This document shows positions 1 through 12,600 of a DNA stretch of 64,000 nucleotides, piece after piece; positions within the stretch are counted from its first letter, which is position 1, and the number at the start of each line of letters is the position of its first letter. A program made the translations under genes and the position numbers. The notes beneath the pieces were generated by a model that saw nothing but the letters and a program-made list of their open reading frames with translations, did not search any database and was not told the origin of the DNA. The DNA is from Undaria pinnatifida (lineage: Eukaryota; Sar; Phaeophyceae; Laminariales; Alariaceae): assembly GCA_012845835.1 (NCBI GenBank), contig JABAKD010000001.1, positions 16,240,226 through 16,304,225 of the forward strand, written 5' to 3'.

Positions 1-2900
1 CCAGCAAGGGGGCTAAGCTAACACCCTATTGCCGAGACCGCGTGTGTCTGATATGATCCGCCTCTGTTGCTGCTCTCGAGCTGGGGTATGCTGTCGAGCT
101 GCTACTGCTGTCGAGCTGTGGCCAGCACATCAGCACAGGGCATGGTCTTTCGTTGTTAAATTTTCAATTTCCCTGGTACAGCAGCAGCAGTTATTAATAG
201 TACGTGAGAAGTGGCACAGAACATGAGTTTCCCACATATGGCAAAAAAGTACTACCCCACAGGTATCATACGAAAATAGTATTGAAAAACACAAAATTTA
301 AATTTATTATGCGTCCTTCACTTCCATCACTTCATCCCAAGTCGGAAATTCGACACTGGGTAATCGGTCGGCCAGGGCTTCCTCCTCAACCACCCCCAAG
401 GTCTCACCCCGACAGGAACCAATGTGCTACACGGCTGAGAGGGGTTTAGGGAAGGCCGGGTGCGCGGTACCTTTAGGATCAAAGAAACCCAACCTCGACT
501 TTGCACAAGGAGCGCTCGAGCAGGCTGCCGGTTTGGGCATATATTTTGGGCCTTTCCTTTCTTAGTCCTAGATGTTCACTACCGAGTTGATAAGATCAAA
601 TATCGGAATCGTGCGACACTGGTGGTGCATCCAGATCGAGTACACCCTAGCTGGCAGAGGGCCAAAATTTCCACGCCGACAACCACGAGGCACTCTCTAA
701 GTTCAAGTGTGTGGTAGCTAGCTTCCTTGGGGACAACCTACATTCCTGAGGCGGCAGCAGATCCCACGAAGGCGTATCTGTTGGAGTCCCGTACAGCAGT
801 GTGTATGCTAAATCTCATGCAAATTCGTACCATGAAAAAAAACACCGGTACTGCGGTACTGCTGCCGTCCGTAGAGCGCTAAAAGGGCACGAGGCTTACA
901 TCTTCCCCGCCAGGCGAGCCCCCGTCGTTTCTCCGCCTAGTCGGTGGCATGCCTTTATTCGGTGCTCGCGTATGAGGATATGCCTGTGGAGATGACGACA
1001 GGACAGGTCTCCGCTCTTCCAGCTTTGCACCTTGTGGTGTCTCTCACGCAAGGCGAAACAGCGCAAAGGCGCTAAAATCAAAATTGAAAAATTAAGGATT
1101 TCTTAATTTCTCTGTGGCGTGTTTTGTCAATGGTTATTTTTATCGGTTACCTGGGGGTCGGGAACGTATTTGACGGTTTGCACTGACCAATCAGATACGC
1201 AGTGTACAGTTGATAGACCAACCACATTACTTCTTCTTGAACGATTCAGATCGCATCGTGCCGCACATCAGGATTGTCCGTCTTACAGGCCTTCTGACGG
1301 CACGCGTACAGCCGCGTCAGCACGGGCAACGAGCACCGCCTCGTTATCGCGGATTAGCTGACAACCTCGTATTCTACTACTGTCCTGCGCTATGGCAGCC
1401 GTAGGTCTCGGCAGCTTGCGCTGCAGTTACCACGACCTCACCACGGCAGCACCGTTGCTTCTGCAACAACACACGATACATACGTAATACATGGAAGTCG
1501 GGTGATATGCCAGGGGCGCACGAGGAAAATCATCCGGCACACCACACTACCCCCCCCCTCCTCGCTGCAGTTAGCTATCGTGCTCGTGCTCATATCATTC
1601 CCTGGTTATCGGGCGCACATGGTAACTCCATACGAAAGACAGATAGTCTATAGTTTTCAGAAGAAAGGTGTGAAAACTGAATCGATGACCGACTACGTAC
1701 GGAGAAACTTGGGTAGAGCCAACTCCGCCGCCGCCTCTTTTGCACACAATCTAACTGCGGGAGCAAACTAAGCAGCTTGTGTTGTAATGGCCTGGTGTCT
1801 ACGATCAAGACTATTTATAGACGATCTCAATTCAATAGGTACCCTGCAACGGATGTTTGAGCCATGGCGCAAGTTTAGCAGAGTAGGGGTGCAGCCGCAA
1901 CAAAGTCGCCTCAATCTTGCGGTGACATGTGGGTTTGCCAGAACGGAAAGATTGGGCGCCACACACCAGCAAAAAAAGGTGGTGTGACGAGCGAGTGATG
2001 ACAACTCTAGACTACTCTGTAAGCGAGGTACGAAGCATTGGCAAAATTCCGAGGTGGTACCAGGCCAACCCAGCCTCCCCTCCAAAAAAAACAGGAATTC
2101 CTGAAACGAGGTACAGTGAGTACTCCGATTTAAGAGCACCCAGAGGACATGAGTATCGCGTTCGGAACTTGAGAGCGGTCAAATCGGCATGTCGTGCCTA
2201 TAGACTACACTGAAAGCTATAGGCTATATTTCCCACTACAGATAAGAGCAATGTGTAGTCAAGAAAGCGCTTGTTTCGGCTTGCCACCTCGGGCGCTCTT
2301 GAATCGGGGTACCCATCACTGTAATGAGGGAGAACATTGGTTTGGAAAGCGAAGGGGGGTATACGGACGTTGAGCGTTTGAACTAAAGGGCTATGATGAC
2401 GACTGCCCCCGAGGGAGCAGGGCCGCGTCGAAGTGGAAAACCATACACACGGTGGCCCCCTCCTTGCCGCCCATCCCAATCCAGGTCCAAGCAAAAGGCA
2501 GAAGGGCTTAGTCTGAGCCTATATGCTATCTGGTACAATATAGGTAGAACTCTTGGGCTGAGACGTTTTCTGAATGACGGGCTTCCTTTTAACCCAATAT
2601 CACACCGAGGAGTTATTTATCATTTTTGCGATGTTTTTAATTGAATACTGCATCGTTGTCCCCCCCCCCCCGCGTGTTCATTGCGGTTCGTTGCATGGCC
2701 AAATCACCTTTGAAAGTCCGAGACAATGCATTCAGTTCATGTGGGGTTGCATGACACGCGCGCGCAGCACTATATACTGCCCGTTGTACAGCTGTTCACA
2801 CAGACACCCCAAACGGCTGAGAAAGATGAAACCCCTCTTACCGCATACTACCCCGAGCGAAGTTATGTGCTAAGCTAATTTAGACAGCCACCAAAAATCC
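1..2900. other. No gene seen
   Basis: Open frames on both strands are short and without recognisable domains or splice context. The only notable feature is a C10 tract at 2659-2668. A small family B remnant ('gttttctgaatgacgggctt') lies at 2567-2587. Confidence 0.6.
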
Positions 2901-2924
2901 AGGGGTCTCTTTTGAGCCGGGTGA

Positions 2925-3060
2925 AGCCGGAGACCCGCGCCGTCCGACGTCGGGTCGGGCCAGAAGGTTTTTTAAACTTCACGGGTCGGGCCGGGTCGGG
3001 TTAGGTGGCCCACGCCGACCCGACCCAACCCGAACCGCGAGGTTTGGCACGGACCACCCG
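2925..3060. repeat. CGGGTCGGGT-type minisatellite
   Basis: Interrupted GGGTCGGGCC and its complement CCGACCCGAC are arranged partly as an inverted repeat around 3000-3015. It is related to 11560-11715 and 45395-45495. Confidence 0.65.
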
Positions 3061-3202
3061 TGAAAGCCGTTCTTTTAGCTGCAACTTCGACCAGCGCACT
3101 CACTTGACAGTTACAAATACTCAACCACCGGCGGGAACTCCTATCGAGTGCTACCTTGTGCTTTGGTTGCAATGTATGAGTCCCGGAAGATACGCCCTGT
3201 CA

Positions 3203-3574
3203 CATTCTACGGTGGTGAAGATGTGCACCGCATTTTTTCTAAGGTTCCTCAATCTGGGAGCTTAAGACCTCTCCCAAAAACCGACTTGGAGCAAAAAACA
3301 AACGCTATGTACATACCTGATGAACAAATTCCAACAACGCAGCTTGCAAGGATAAGTATTGACCCGAAACTCGTCGAACTCGCGGCTGACGTCCTTCAAA
3401 TATTGTAGTAAAATTTCATGGCCTAGGTACATTCAACGAGATTTTTTTTCACGCCAAAAATGAAAATGATCTGTTCCCGACGATTTTGGGTTAAGGAAAG
3501 CCCCCGTCATTCAGAAACCGTTCCAAACCAAAAAAAGGTATGCCTTAATACCTTTATCAGAGCTGCAAGCGCGC
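3203..3574. mobile_element. Family B TIR element, diverged
   Basis: The stretch contains the family's ordered blocks: 'gtgcaccgcattttttct', 'ggttcctcaatctgggagct', 'cgacgattttgggttaagg', 'cattcagaaaccgtt' and 'aaaaaaggtatgcctta'. Terminal inverted repeats are poorly preserved here. There is no coding capacity. Confidence 0.6.
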
Positions 3575-3645
3575 TTTTCGCGACAGACTACTTGGAATTA
3601 GGGACGGGTCCCCTTGTCCCCATACTGCGGTAGAGAGGTGAGATC

Positions 3646-3964
3646 AAGGCTACGGTAGGCGAGGGGGGAGGGGGGTACCCCCTTTTTTAGTAAGGGGTCT
3701 GAGGTATCACACTCGCACGAGTGACCCCGTACCTCACTGCCAAAAGACAAGTGTTAGTTGGTTTCTTTGGCGCAGGGTAGCTAACCATCCTACTGGGGGT
3801 TCCTGTCGAAAAATTTATACAGCACGAAATCCTATGACTGCCAGAAACGGGGGGGGAGGGGGGGAGGGGGGGGGGGGAGGGGGGGGGGGTCACTCGCGCG
3901 AGTGACCCCGAACCACTGCAGAAAAAAGCCTCCCCAAAAAGGAACCCCCCTACTGCAGCCTTGG
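3646..3964. mobile_element. Family A TIR element
   Basis: It begins AAGGCTACGGTAGG and ends CTACTGCAGCCTTGG, imperfect inverted repeats. Inside, 'cactcgcacgagtgacccc' and 'gtcactcgcgcgagtgaccc' form subterminal palindromes. A G-rich tract (3848-3891) has expanded next to the right palindrome. It is non-coding and MITE-like. Confidence 0.7.
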
Positions 3965-4102
3965 TTGTTAGCACCATTGTTAGTGCTTGCCTTCCGAGAC
4001 CCCTCACTCGAGGCGCTCTACATGACATACGTGTGTCCCACACAAAAAGTGATTTTCGAAAAAAATAGGAAAAGTGCACCCCGATGAGCAGTCAATCAAT
4101 CC

Positions 4103-4262
4103 CACGGCCTAGATGTACAAAAAAAACGTATCGAGCAAAACGAGAAAACGACTTCACGGTCACGTTGGGTTTTAAGGAGCCCTCCACGCCGTATTCAGAA
4201 AACGTTTTAGCCCAAAAGTGGTATACCCTTTTATGCCTCTAGTGCGTCGTAGCACGCGTGTG
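4103..4262. mobile_element. Family B element, right half
   Basis: 'cacggcctagatgtac', 'gttgggttttaaggagcc', 'tattcagaaaacgttttag' and the terminal 'cgtcgtagcacgcgtgt' are present. The left half is absent or degraded. Confidence 0.55.
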
Positions 4263-4734
4263 TCTGGTTGCAATGTCTTGAGTTCCGGAAAGTCACACCC
4301 GCTAGAACCGCACACGCGTCCTTCGGGGACAAAATGCCCTGAATTAGTGCACGCACTTTGTTTCTTGAGGAAGCACAAGAGATGACCCTCTTGGGACTTG
4401 ACGAAATAGTGTGACGAAATCAACGGACGATTACAGCATCGATTGCACGAAATAAAACGGGCTGTTGTGTCACGCAGGGTGGTTAGTTCACGTGCCCAAC
4501 CTTATAGAGCAAGCAGCAGCAGTATAATTCGACCTGGACGACACACATGCAGCATGGTACTATTCCCCCTGCAGTGTGCCCACACCGGAAGACCAACAAG
4601 GCCGCACGTCCGGGTCGTTTGATCGCGATTATTGGGTCACAAATGGGTTTAGCCTATCAGACTACGCAGCCACCTTCCTGTCCGGCCCCTTGGTACGAAC
4701 AAATTCCCAGATTCGAAATTTCTTTCGCAGGGGG

Positions 4735-5160
4735 GTGGCCCGAGCTGTGGTAGGGGGGTGGCCCGAGCTATGGTAGGGGGGTGACCCGAGCTACGGTAGG
4801 GGGGTGACCCGAGCTACGGTAGGGGGGGTGACCCGAGCTACGGTAGGGGGGTGACCCGAGCTACACGGTAGGGGGGTGACCCGAGCTACACGGTAGGGGG
4901 GTGACCCGAGCTACGGTAGGGGAGTGACCCGAGCTACGGTAGGGGGGGTGACCCGAGCTACGGTAGGGGGGTGACCCGAGCTACGGTAGGAGGGTGACCC
5001 GAGCTACGGTAGGGGGGTGACCCGAGCTATGGTAGGGGGGTGGCCCGAGCTATGGTAGGGGGGTGACCCAAGCTATGGTAGGGGGGTGACTCGAGCTACG
5101 GTAGGGGGGTGACCCGAGCTACGGTAGGGGGGGTGACCCGAGCTGCGGTAGGAGGGGGGC
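4735..5160. repeat. 23-bp minisatellite of a family A terminus
   Basis: About 18 units of 22-25 bp alternate ACGGTAGGGGGG and GTGACCCGAGCT. Some units carry ACACGG or TATGG variants. The unit is made of the same words as the ends of family A elements, and the array ends directly in the family A copy at 5141-5400. Confidence 0.9.
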
Positions 5161-5400
5161 ACTTTGGAGGCCTTTTTTGAAGTGGATCGGAGTCACTCGT
5201 CGCGTGAGTGACCCCCCCTTCCTTGGCTTCGGTCTCGAGCGCTTTCGTGACTGACAAACATTGCGATATGAATCTGCAATGGAATGGGTAGCTACGTTTC
5301 GCCAGGCAGATAGATGGCCTCAAGTATCTTCGTCAGTACGGTACAGAGGCACTGATGAGAGTGGCTCAAATCCAGTAGTAAAAAAAGGAGGTACGATAGA
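5141..5400. mobile_element. Family A TIR element beside the minisatellite
   Basis: The left end (GCTGCGGTAGGAGGGGGGC) is continuous with the minisatellite. Internal landmarks are 'gtcactcgtcgcgtgagtga', 'gcgatatgaatctgcaatgg', 'gtagctacgtttcgcca' and 'gtacagaggca'. The right end is 'aggaggtacgatag', degraded. Confidence 0.65.
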
Positions 5401-5847
5401 GTATGATAAGAGTATGATGCTACAACACCATAGGCTTGGTCCAGGGTTGACGGACAATGACAAATATCCTGTTGTGCAAGATTCTAGCGGCAGCTACGAG
5501 TATACTATCTTCATTTTATTACCCTCTTGCGTCCCATTTATTTTTACATTTTCGCTCGAACAACCGTGGGACCCAGCACAGGAGCGGCGAAAGTTGATGA
5601 ATATTAACAGTGTCACTTGGAAACGGGCGTTGTCGAGTGTTAATATTCCACATTTTTTCGGTCACAACGAAGCGTGACAACAAAGGTTTCAAGTTTTTTC
5701 CCCCCCAAAAAATTGCATTGTCGCGATCGCCTAAAAATGGCACATTTTCCTGGCACGATTCGTAATACTTTTATATACTCCCTAAGAACCCTTACCATCG
5801 ACCGACACCAGACCCCGTAGTACCCCCTCTTACCCCTTCCAACCCAC

Positions 5848-5990
5848 TTATTGCGTTCGAGCAAAAGAAAGACGCGACTGCCTGCGCCTCTTGCCATCTT
5901 GTGACACCTTTGTTCTAACAACCGCGGCATCTATTACAGGCGCGGCTAATGTCGGAGCCGCTTCCCCCCGAAGCCGTCTGTACAGCAGGC
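5848..5990 (-). pseudogene. Downstream copy of PES exon 12 (3' part)
   Basis: The minus strand encodes LLYRRLRGEAAPTLAAP, then VIDAAVVRTKVSQDGKRRRQ and a stop after ARTQ. This is clearly homologous to the end of exon 12 with conservative changes and the frame kept. An acag| lies just before the arginine-rich part but in the wrong phase for exon 11, and the first half of the exon is missing. It is therefore called a partial duplicate. Confidence 0.7.
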
Positions 5991-6129
5991 AGTTTTTACG
6001 CAATATCCATATCTCAGACAGACCACGATCTAGATCACATAGATCATATAGACACAGATCATATATAGATCATATAGATCATCTAGATTATCTAGATCGT
6101 CTAGATAATATTGATCATCTACATCACAT

Positions 6130-6345
6130 ATCTGTCGACATGGAATGCTGCGCAGAATCTGTGCAGCACAGATCCAAAACCAGGAAACATGTGGTAGACC
6201 GGTCACAATCATCCTGATGTCACCCGACAACATGATCTACAGGCCATGCAGATCACAGAGCCCGGGATCTGTCTTCCCTGGAAGACACAGATCATCTATA
6301 GATCGTCGATCGGGATTTGATCTGCCCGAGGTGTCGAAATGTTTC
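6130..6345. repeat. Single dispersed unit of the GATC-rich satellite
   Basis: The 'gcagcacagatccaaaacca' ... 'caacatgatctacaggccat' ... 'gggatttgatctgcccgag' series matches the units of the 49880-51331 array. It is preceded by a run of 'tagatcat' repeats from 6025. Confidence 0.65.
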
Positions 6346-6469
6346 AAATCTTTTCATTGTCATGATTCGTGACAGATATCACGATTCGCGACATTGTTTT
6401 TTTTTTTCGTGTCCCTCCTATCGTGGCATCTGTCTTGCCGTCACCAGGCATAAATAGGAACAACCCTTA

Positions 6470-6694
6470 TTACTGATCAGCATCTTGCGTTTGAACTGAA
6501 CTACGCGACTGTCTGCGCCGCTGCCCATCTTTTGACATCCTTGCTCTAACCACCGCGGCATCTAGTACTGGCGCGGCGAATGTCGGAGCCGGCTCGCCCC
6601 GAAGCCGCTCATAGAGAAGGCGTGTCGCGGGGTCAAGGTACGGGTCCTGTTCTCTAGCCCTCAGCAACGAGTCTATGCCTAGCTCCACTTCGTC
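6470..6694 (-). CDS. PES: PES exon 12 (C-terminal helix, stop)
   Basis: The acceptor is cctgccag|GAC, phase 0; the stop TAA is at 6472-6470. It encodes DEVELGIDSLLRAREQDPYL, then DPATRLLYERLRG and a basic tail ending TQDADQ. EVELGIDSLLRAREQDPY matches the closing helix of PES proteins ('VK.EVE..I..L...RE.DPY'). Copies lie downstream at 5848-5990 and upstream at 6837-7007. Confidence 0.93.
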   Translation of the reverse strand, partial: DEVELGIDSLLRAREQDPYLDPATRLLYERLRGEPAPTFAAPVLDAAVVRARMSKDGQRRRQSRSSVQTQDADQ

Positions 6695-9600
6695 CTGGCA
6701 GGAGGAGGAAGCGGGTTGGAACGCGTTGAGGGCAAGTAGGCAGGGGGGGGGAGGGCCATCATCATCGAATAACTTTTATTTGTGTATATTTTTCCTGTTT
6801 GTTTTTCGTGTTTCCCAAAGCTACGCCATAACCAACCTAAGCGACGCATGCTAATAGCAGGTTAGGGGACAGAGAGGAAAGGAGGGGGCTTCTCTCGCAC
6901 AGGTCCCCCCGGAGGCGTTCGTACTGCAGACATGTGGCCGGGTCTACGTAGGGGTCCTGTTCTCCTGCCATCAGCAACGAGTCTACTATGCCTAGCGACA
7001 CTTTGTCCTGACATCAGGGGGTGGGGGTGGGGTGGCGGGGTGGGGGCAAACGGGGGACATAGGGGGGTTGGGGAGACCAAAGCTACGGGGGTGGGATTTC
7101 GTGATGTTTTAATTTTGTGATATGAATCCGTAATGGAAATGATAGCTACGCTGCGCCAAACAATTCGCCCAAGTGCTTTGGCCGGTGAGGTACAGAATGA
7201 CTCGCGCGAGTGGCTAAATCCCGGTACTGCTAAGCGGGCATCCCCCTTACAATAGCCTCGGTCGGGACGGGTGCATTTCTCGCGCATATAAACTTACGCC
7301 GACGCAAAAAAGTTAGCGAGGGAGCGAGTAAGGGCCAACGTTTTTGACCTACGCTTTATTCCTATGCTCTTTTGTGTTGACGTTTGGGTATTTCCCCTGG
7401 CATATGCGGGGGGGGTGGAGGTGGAGACTTCTCTCGCACCTTTGTGTGGGAGGGGTGCAGAGCGGGGAAATTCTCTCGCGCATTTGCTTTCACTAAAAAG
7501 GGCGAACATTTACGTCGGTATCGCCTACAGTAATGTCACTAGAGGAAACTAGCTGCATACGGTGGAGGCGGGGGCGGAGGCGGGGGCGGGGGGGGCTGAA
7601 AGTTGAGGAGGGGGCGGGGGACGGAACTGAGCAGGCAGCGGGACGGGGTTGGAGGGAGGGGGGTGGGGAAGAGGGGTGGAGGTGGGGGTGGAAGTGGCGG
7701 GTGGGGGGGGGTGTAAAACAGCGCAGAATAGGAACTTGAGAGAAAAGTCTCGTTCTAGATAGCAGAATAAATACGCATCCACGACGACAGCAGTAGTACC
7801 ACACCTTTACGTGCTCGTATTTATCTTGGCAAGCGGCCCTGTTGCTCTTGTCCAGCCCTTCCAAGCTAACCGGCTCGCCAAACCGGACGTACACCCGGGA
7901 GGGAAGTTTCGGAAGCACGAAGGGCGGCACAAACTGCTCCTTCGAACTCCCGCCTGCGCAGCAAACAGAACCCCAGCACTATTAGTGTGTGCTGCGTTAA
8001 AGAGGGGTACACGAAACCCGCCGGCCAACGTCGCGCACTCCGAACTATCACACTCAGATGCAAAGGCGAGTACCAGGTACTGAACACAAGCACCGACCTC
8101 ACAAGAAAGTCGCATCTTACATCGTAGCGTCATTTTTTGTTATGTGCAACTACGCTAATTTGGTTTCTTAATTGAGGGCGGCACGACCTGCCCCTTGGAC
8201 CCCCCGCCTACACAGCAAACGAAACCCATCACCGTCAAGTTTCTGCTGTACGCAGCTACATTTGATCATTTGGTTTCAAAAATGTACCCTGTTACACCTG
8301 CACCCGGGAGCACAGCACACAGGGGGGCACACACTGCTTCTTCGAAGCCCCGCCTGTGCATTACAGCAGCAGCAAAAAAAGTACTACTGCACGAAGCAGC
8401 TTAAACCTATACATTTCAATTACATTACATTCATTTTTTTTTCAAACTTTGACCTGTTACACATACGACCGGGAACGAAGCACACAGAGGGGCACACACC
8501 GCTGCTCGTTCGAAATCCCGCCTGCGCATTACAGCAGCAGCAAAACCAGTGCTACAGTAGATCAAACCTATGCATATCATTGCAACGCCTGTGTTTCCCC
8601 TTTTCGATTTGCGGCGCCCTCGACATATCAAGTCATATGAAGTCAACCCCATTTCGAAGGGGAACCTTGTATAGGATATAGATGATCTACATCGTGATCT
8701 GTCTGACGCGTGGATGCTTAGCTACCCCTTGCAAATGGAGTCCCATCGTTCTGCTCCCTTAAGCGGTCTCGACGGGCACGTCAAGGCACGTCAAGGCACG
8801 TCAAGGCACGTCAAGGCACGTCAAGGACTTCTGTCAGAAACGTCAACACCACTTTGTCCCCGACTTGAAGTGTTTAGACGGGTACCCCTGCCGAAGGTAC
8901 CCGGGTACCTGCCCCGAATATGACCATAACAACCAGGTTTCGTACCCTGGTACCCTAGACTATACCCGGTATACCCTACCTTGCAACAGTTACAGGTGGA
9001 TGCTTACCTCTGGCGGATGGCGTCCCCTCGTTTTGCTTCCTCAAGCGGTCTCCCACGACCGGCACGCCAAGGAGCTGGTCGCCGTCGAGTACCATCTCCA
9101 GGCTGTATGCGTTATCACGTAGGGCGGGTACGGGTGCAAAGGGGGTGGCTCAGGGCCGGAAGAAACACACAAGGGTTGATGAGAAACAGAGTATTACATC
9201 ATCGTACGTGCGAGCGAATACTGTTGTGTGTTAAATGCTACGAATACAGCAGTATTACTACGAATGGTGTTTCTACGCGGCTACGCACTGCTGCTGCGGC
9301 TCTGGCTACTACTGCTACCTCTACTATGTACAAAACCACTACGTGTTTGCAGTAATATTACTGTACTATTAATACAACTGCTACTTTTTCTGGTACAGCT
9401 AAAGTACGTCTACTGCGACTGCTGCTATCATCATTACCACTACCAATGCTAGTATTACTACTGCTGCCACTACCACTGCTATTAATACTAATAATAGATG
9501 TGGTAGTGTAATACACTGCTACTGCTGCTGTTGCTGCTACTGCTCCAGCTACTGCTACCGCTACCGCTACTGCTACTGCTACTACTAGTCACGGTACTGC

Positions 9601-12600
9601 TACTGCTGCTGCTATGTTTTGTGTGGTTCCATCGGCCACCCTCGCACTGATTCAAGGTCGTTTCTTCGCGGTTATCGCCCACTATAGCTGCTGCCGGTGA
9701 ACGACCGTCCTAATGCAAAACGCTACCATTTTCCGTATGGTCCTATCGGCCACTATTGCACTGTCAAGGTCTCGGATTAGTACAATCGAGCGGACGGCGT
9801 CAGCCACAGAACCCTGTATCACTAGGAAGTACTGCAGTTACTCTTAACACGCAGTGCATACTGCTACTCCGATTATTAATACTACTGCTGCGACCTCTGT
9901 TAGTACTACGGCTGGTACTACTACTACGGTATATGATTATCATCTCCTACTTTTAGCATGCAATGAATACCGCTCTTCCGATTATCAATACCACTGCTGC
10001 GACTACTATCAGTGCTACCGCGGCGATTACAGCTACGGTATTCAGAGTAGCCTAACGTGAACGGTACAGTACCTGTCCGCGATGCCTACGGCCGAAAAAG
10101 GTATGATGATGGCGCCAGAAGAAGCCGCCAGGCGAACAAACTCTCCCTTCTCCGGCCAGAACAGCTTGTACTCCTCGCCCCTGCCCAAGAAAGGAAAGGC
10201 GCATTCGCCGGAAAACGGTGTACGGGGGGGTTATGAAGCCAGCGTTGTTTACATAGTGTATCAGCAACGTGTATCGATCCGACGTCCAGATAACACGCCC
10301 CGGCTTCAGGTGTAGTGATATTTTCTCAGTTTGTCTCCTTGTTGAGCAAATGACCCCCACCCTCCCCCCCGCCATGTGACACGGAGAAGTTTGGCACATT
10401 CGATAGTGGCGAGAAAACGATCGCTACCCTAGGAGATATTGGTGGACAAAGGTGGCCAAACAGGAAGGACATAAGATAAGCAAACAGGATATTATATGTA
10501 ACACATGACCTAAACGATATACCCGCCAAAAATGTTCGAAGTGCCTCCATTAGGAGTACGGACGGTGCTCCGTGTCGAAAGGGATGCATGGGCAATGGTC
10601 AAATGAATAAGGCAGGCAACGAATGAGTACGCCCCACCCCCCCCCTTCCCTCCCTAACCCTATGCATGCTCACTTTTTGTGGTAGGCCTCGCTGACCCCC
10701 CCGGGGAAGAGCAAAACATTGTCCCCGCGCTTCAGCAGGCGGTACATGTTCCGGGGCGACACCGGCACAGCCCCGAACTGCTCACGCGGAGGGGAAAAGG
10801 GGGGGGGGGGGGTAGTGGTCACACCGTGTGCCACAAAGGAGATGCAAGGTATGTGGTTTCGAAAGTAAGATCCAGAGGAAGAAAATTATGCCTTGCAGAT
10901 TACGAGGGAGCGTCCAATGAAGTCGCCCTTACTCCGAACCTGTCGCAACACCGAACGAAGCATATGCAGTAGTAGTCCCTCTATAGGCTACAGTAGCGCC
11001 GGTATGTGCCAGCCAAAAACACCGACAAAATAGCGGCACCGAGCACTACTCCCAATGTGCCAAGCGATCTCACGGGCGCTGCAGCGGGAAACCAGCACTA
11101 CTCAGCCGGCACTATGAAGGGACCAATGCGGTAGGGTACTGTATAAATACCAGGGTACGACGCCAACGATTGTTGCGGCTGAGTATCGCTTGCTCAACCC
11201 TTTGAGAACTCCACCTCACGTTTTCGGGGACAAATCGCTCGAAACTGGAGTTGGGATTTACTTCGCAGTTCTGACAGGGCTACGTAGCGCTTACATGTTG
11301 CTCTTGCTTACTTCACGACGACTGATGATTGACCCCTTTGCGAATTCAGAGGGAAATAGCTGCAATTCGAGACGATGGAAGAGAGGGCTGAATTTTCGCC
11401 ACGCGACAAATATGAAGGCGCACACCGTAGTAACAAAGGGTCTGCTTAGCTTAATGGCCCCGGACCTGGGTTACAACTAGGGAGGAAGAAGGAGAAAGCA
11501 AAAAATTCAAAAACAATAGGCGGGATGAGCATAGAACAACAACAACAGAAGCGTCGAAAAAAAAAGGGCTTGCACGGGTCGTGACCTGGCCTGCGGGTCA
11601 GGTCAGGAGCTCAATAAAAATCTCGCGGGTCGTGCAGGGTCGGGTTGAGTCGGGTCTGATCGGATCAGGAGGTTTCGATGCCTCACGGGTCGGGTCGGGT
11701 CGGGTCTGGTGACCTTATTCCGTTAAAAGTGTTGGAACAAAAAAACGATCATTGCGGCACCAGCCACACGCAGCAGCCCGTGCTGCTGGGGTAGCAACCC
11801 GTGCTAACGCAAGCTACGACACAAGCATGAAAACAATGCATTTCAGAACAAAAAAAATCGACGAAGCCAATTTTCGGCCATAGTTTACACGTTTTCGGAG
11901 ACAACTTTGCCCAAGTTAGCATTCTTATAATCTGAGCATGTCACGGTTTTCCCCCCCCCTGTCTACGGCGGTCAGTACGATACCAACCATGTCGCAGTCG
12001 GGTTGAAAATCAACGCAGGGTTCGCCGGGCTCGAGAAATAACACGCTAACGTAAGCCAGCCTAGTGGAAGTTTTAGCTCAAAATTTTCTTCGGATTGGCG
12101 GGCTTGTACCCGGCATGGTTGCCCACGCCGCTCGTGTCTTCCACCAATATTCGCTACGTGCCGCACGCTACGATAGAGGCGGCAATTTTTGGGCGAAGCG
12201 TTTTCAGAATGACGGGGCTCTATAATAGTCCAGAATTGTTGGAACTTGTTCGTTTTCGTTTGTGCCATCATCTTCCTTGAATACCTGGGCCATGGGGTTG
12301 TTTATCGAGTGGCGATTTTATTTCCCCTCCGCCCAGGAATCAGTTTTTGTGTGGGACACAAACATAGAGCTCAACCGAAGTGAAGAGCCTCAAAAACACA
12401 CTTGGTGCACCTCTATCGTATAATGCGTCACCCGTGGGATCGTTCATCGGGCCGCACTTTCCATTTTTTCTGAAAGGCGTTTTTTTGGAGGGGCCGTATG
12501 GAGCTCCTCAAAATGAACCGCCTCGTAGAAAGTTGTGTAAACGTCTACCGCAGCACACGTCTGCTGCTGTGGTATACAAGGGGGTGCGCGCGGACTGCAA

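Noticed and set aside
4735-5160. CRISPR-like array
   Set aside because: Units are contiguous with no unique spacers, and the genome is eukaryotic; it is a minisatellite.
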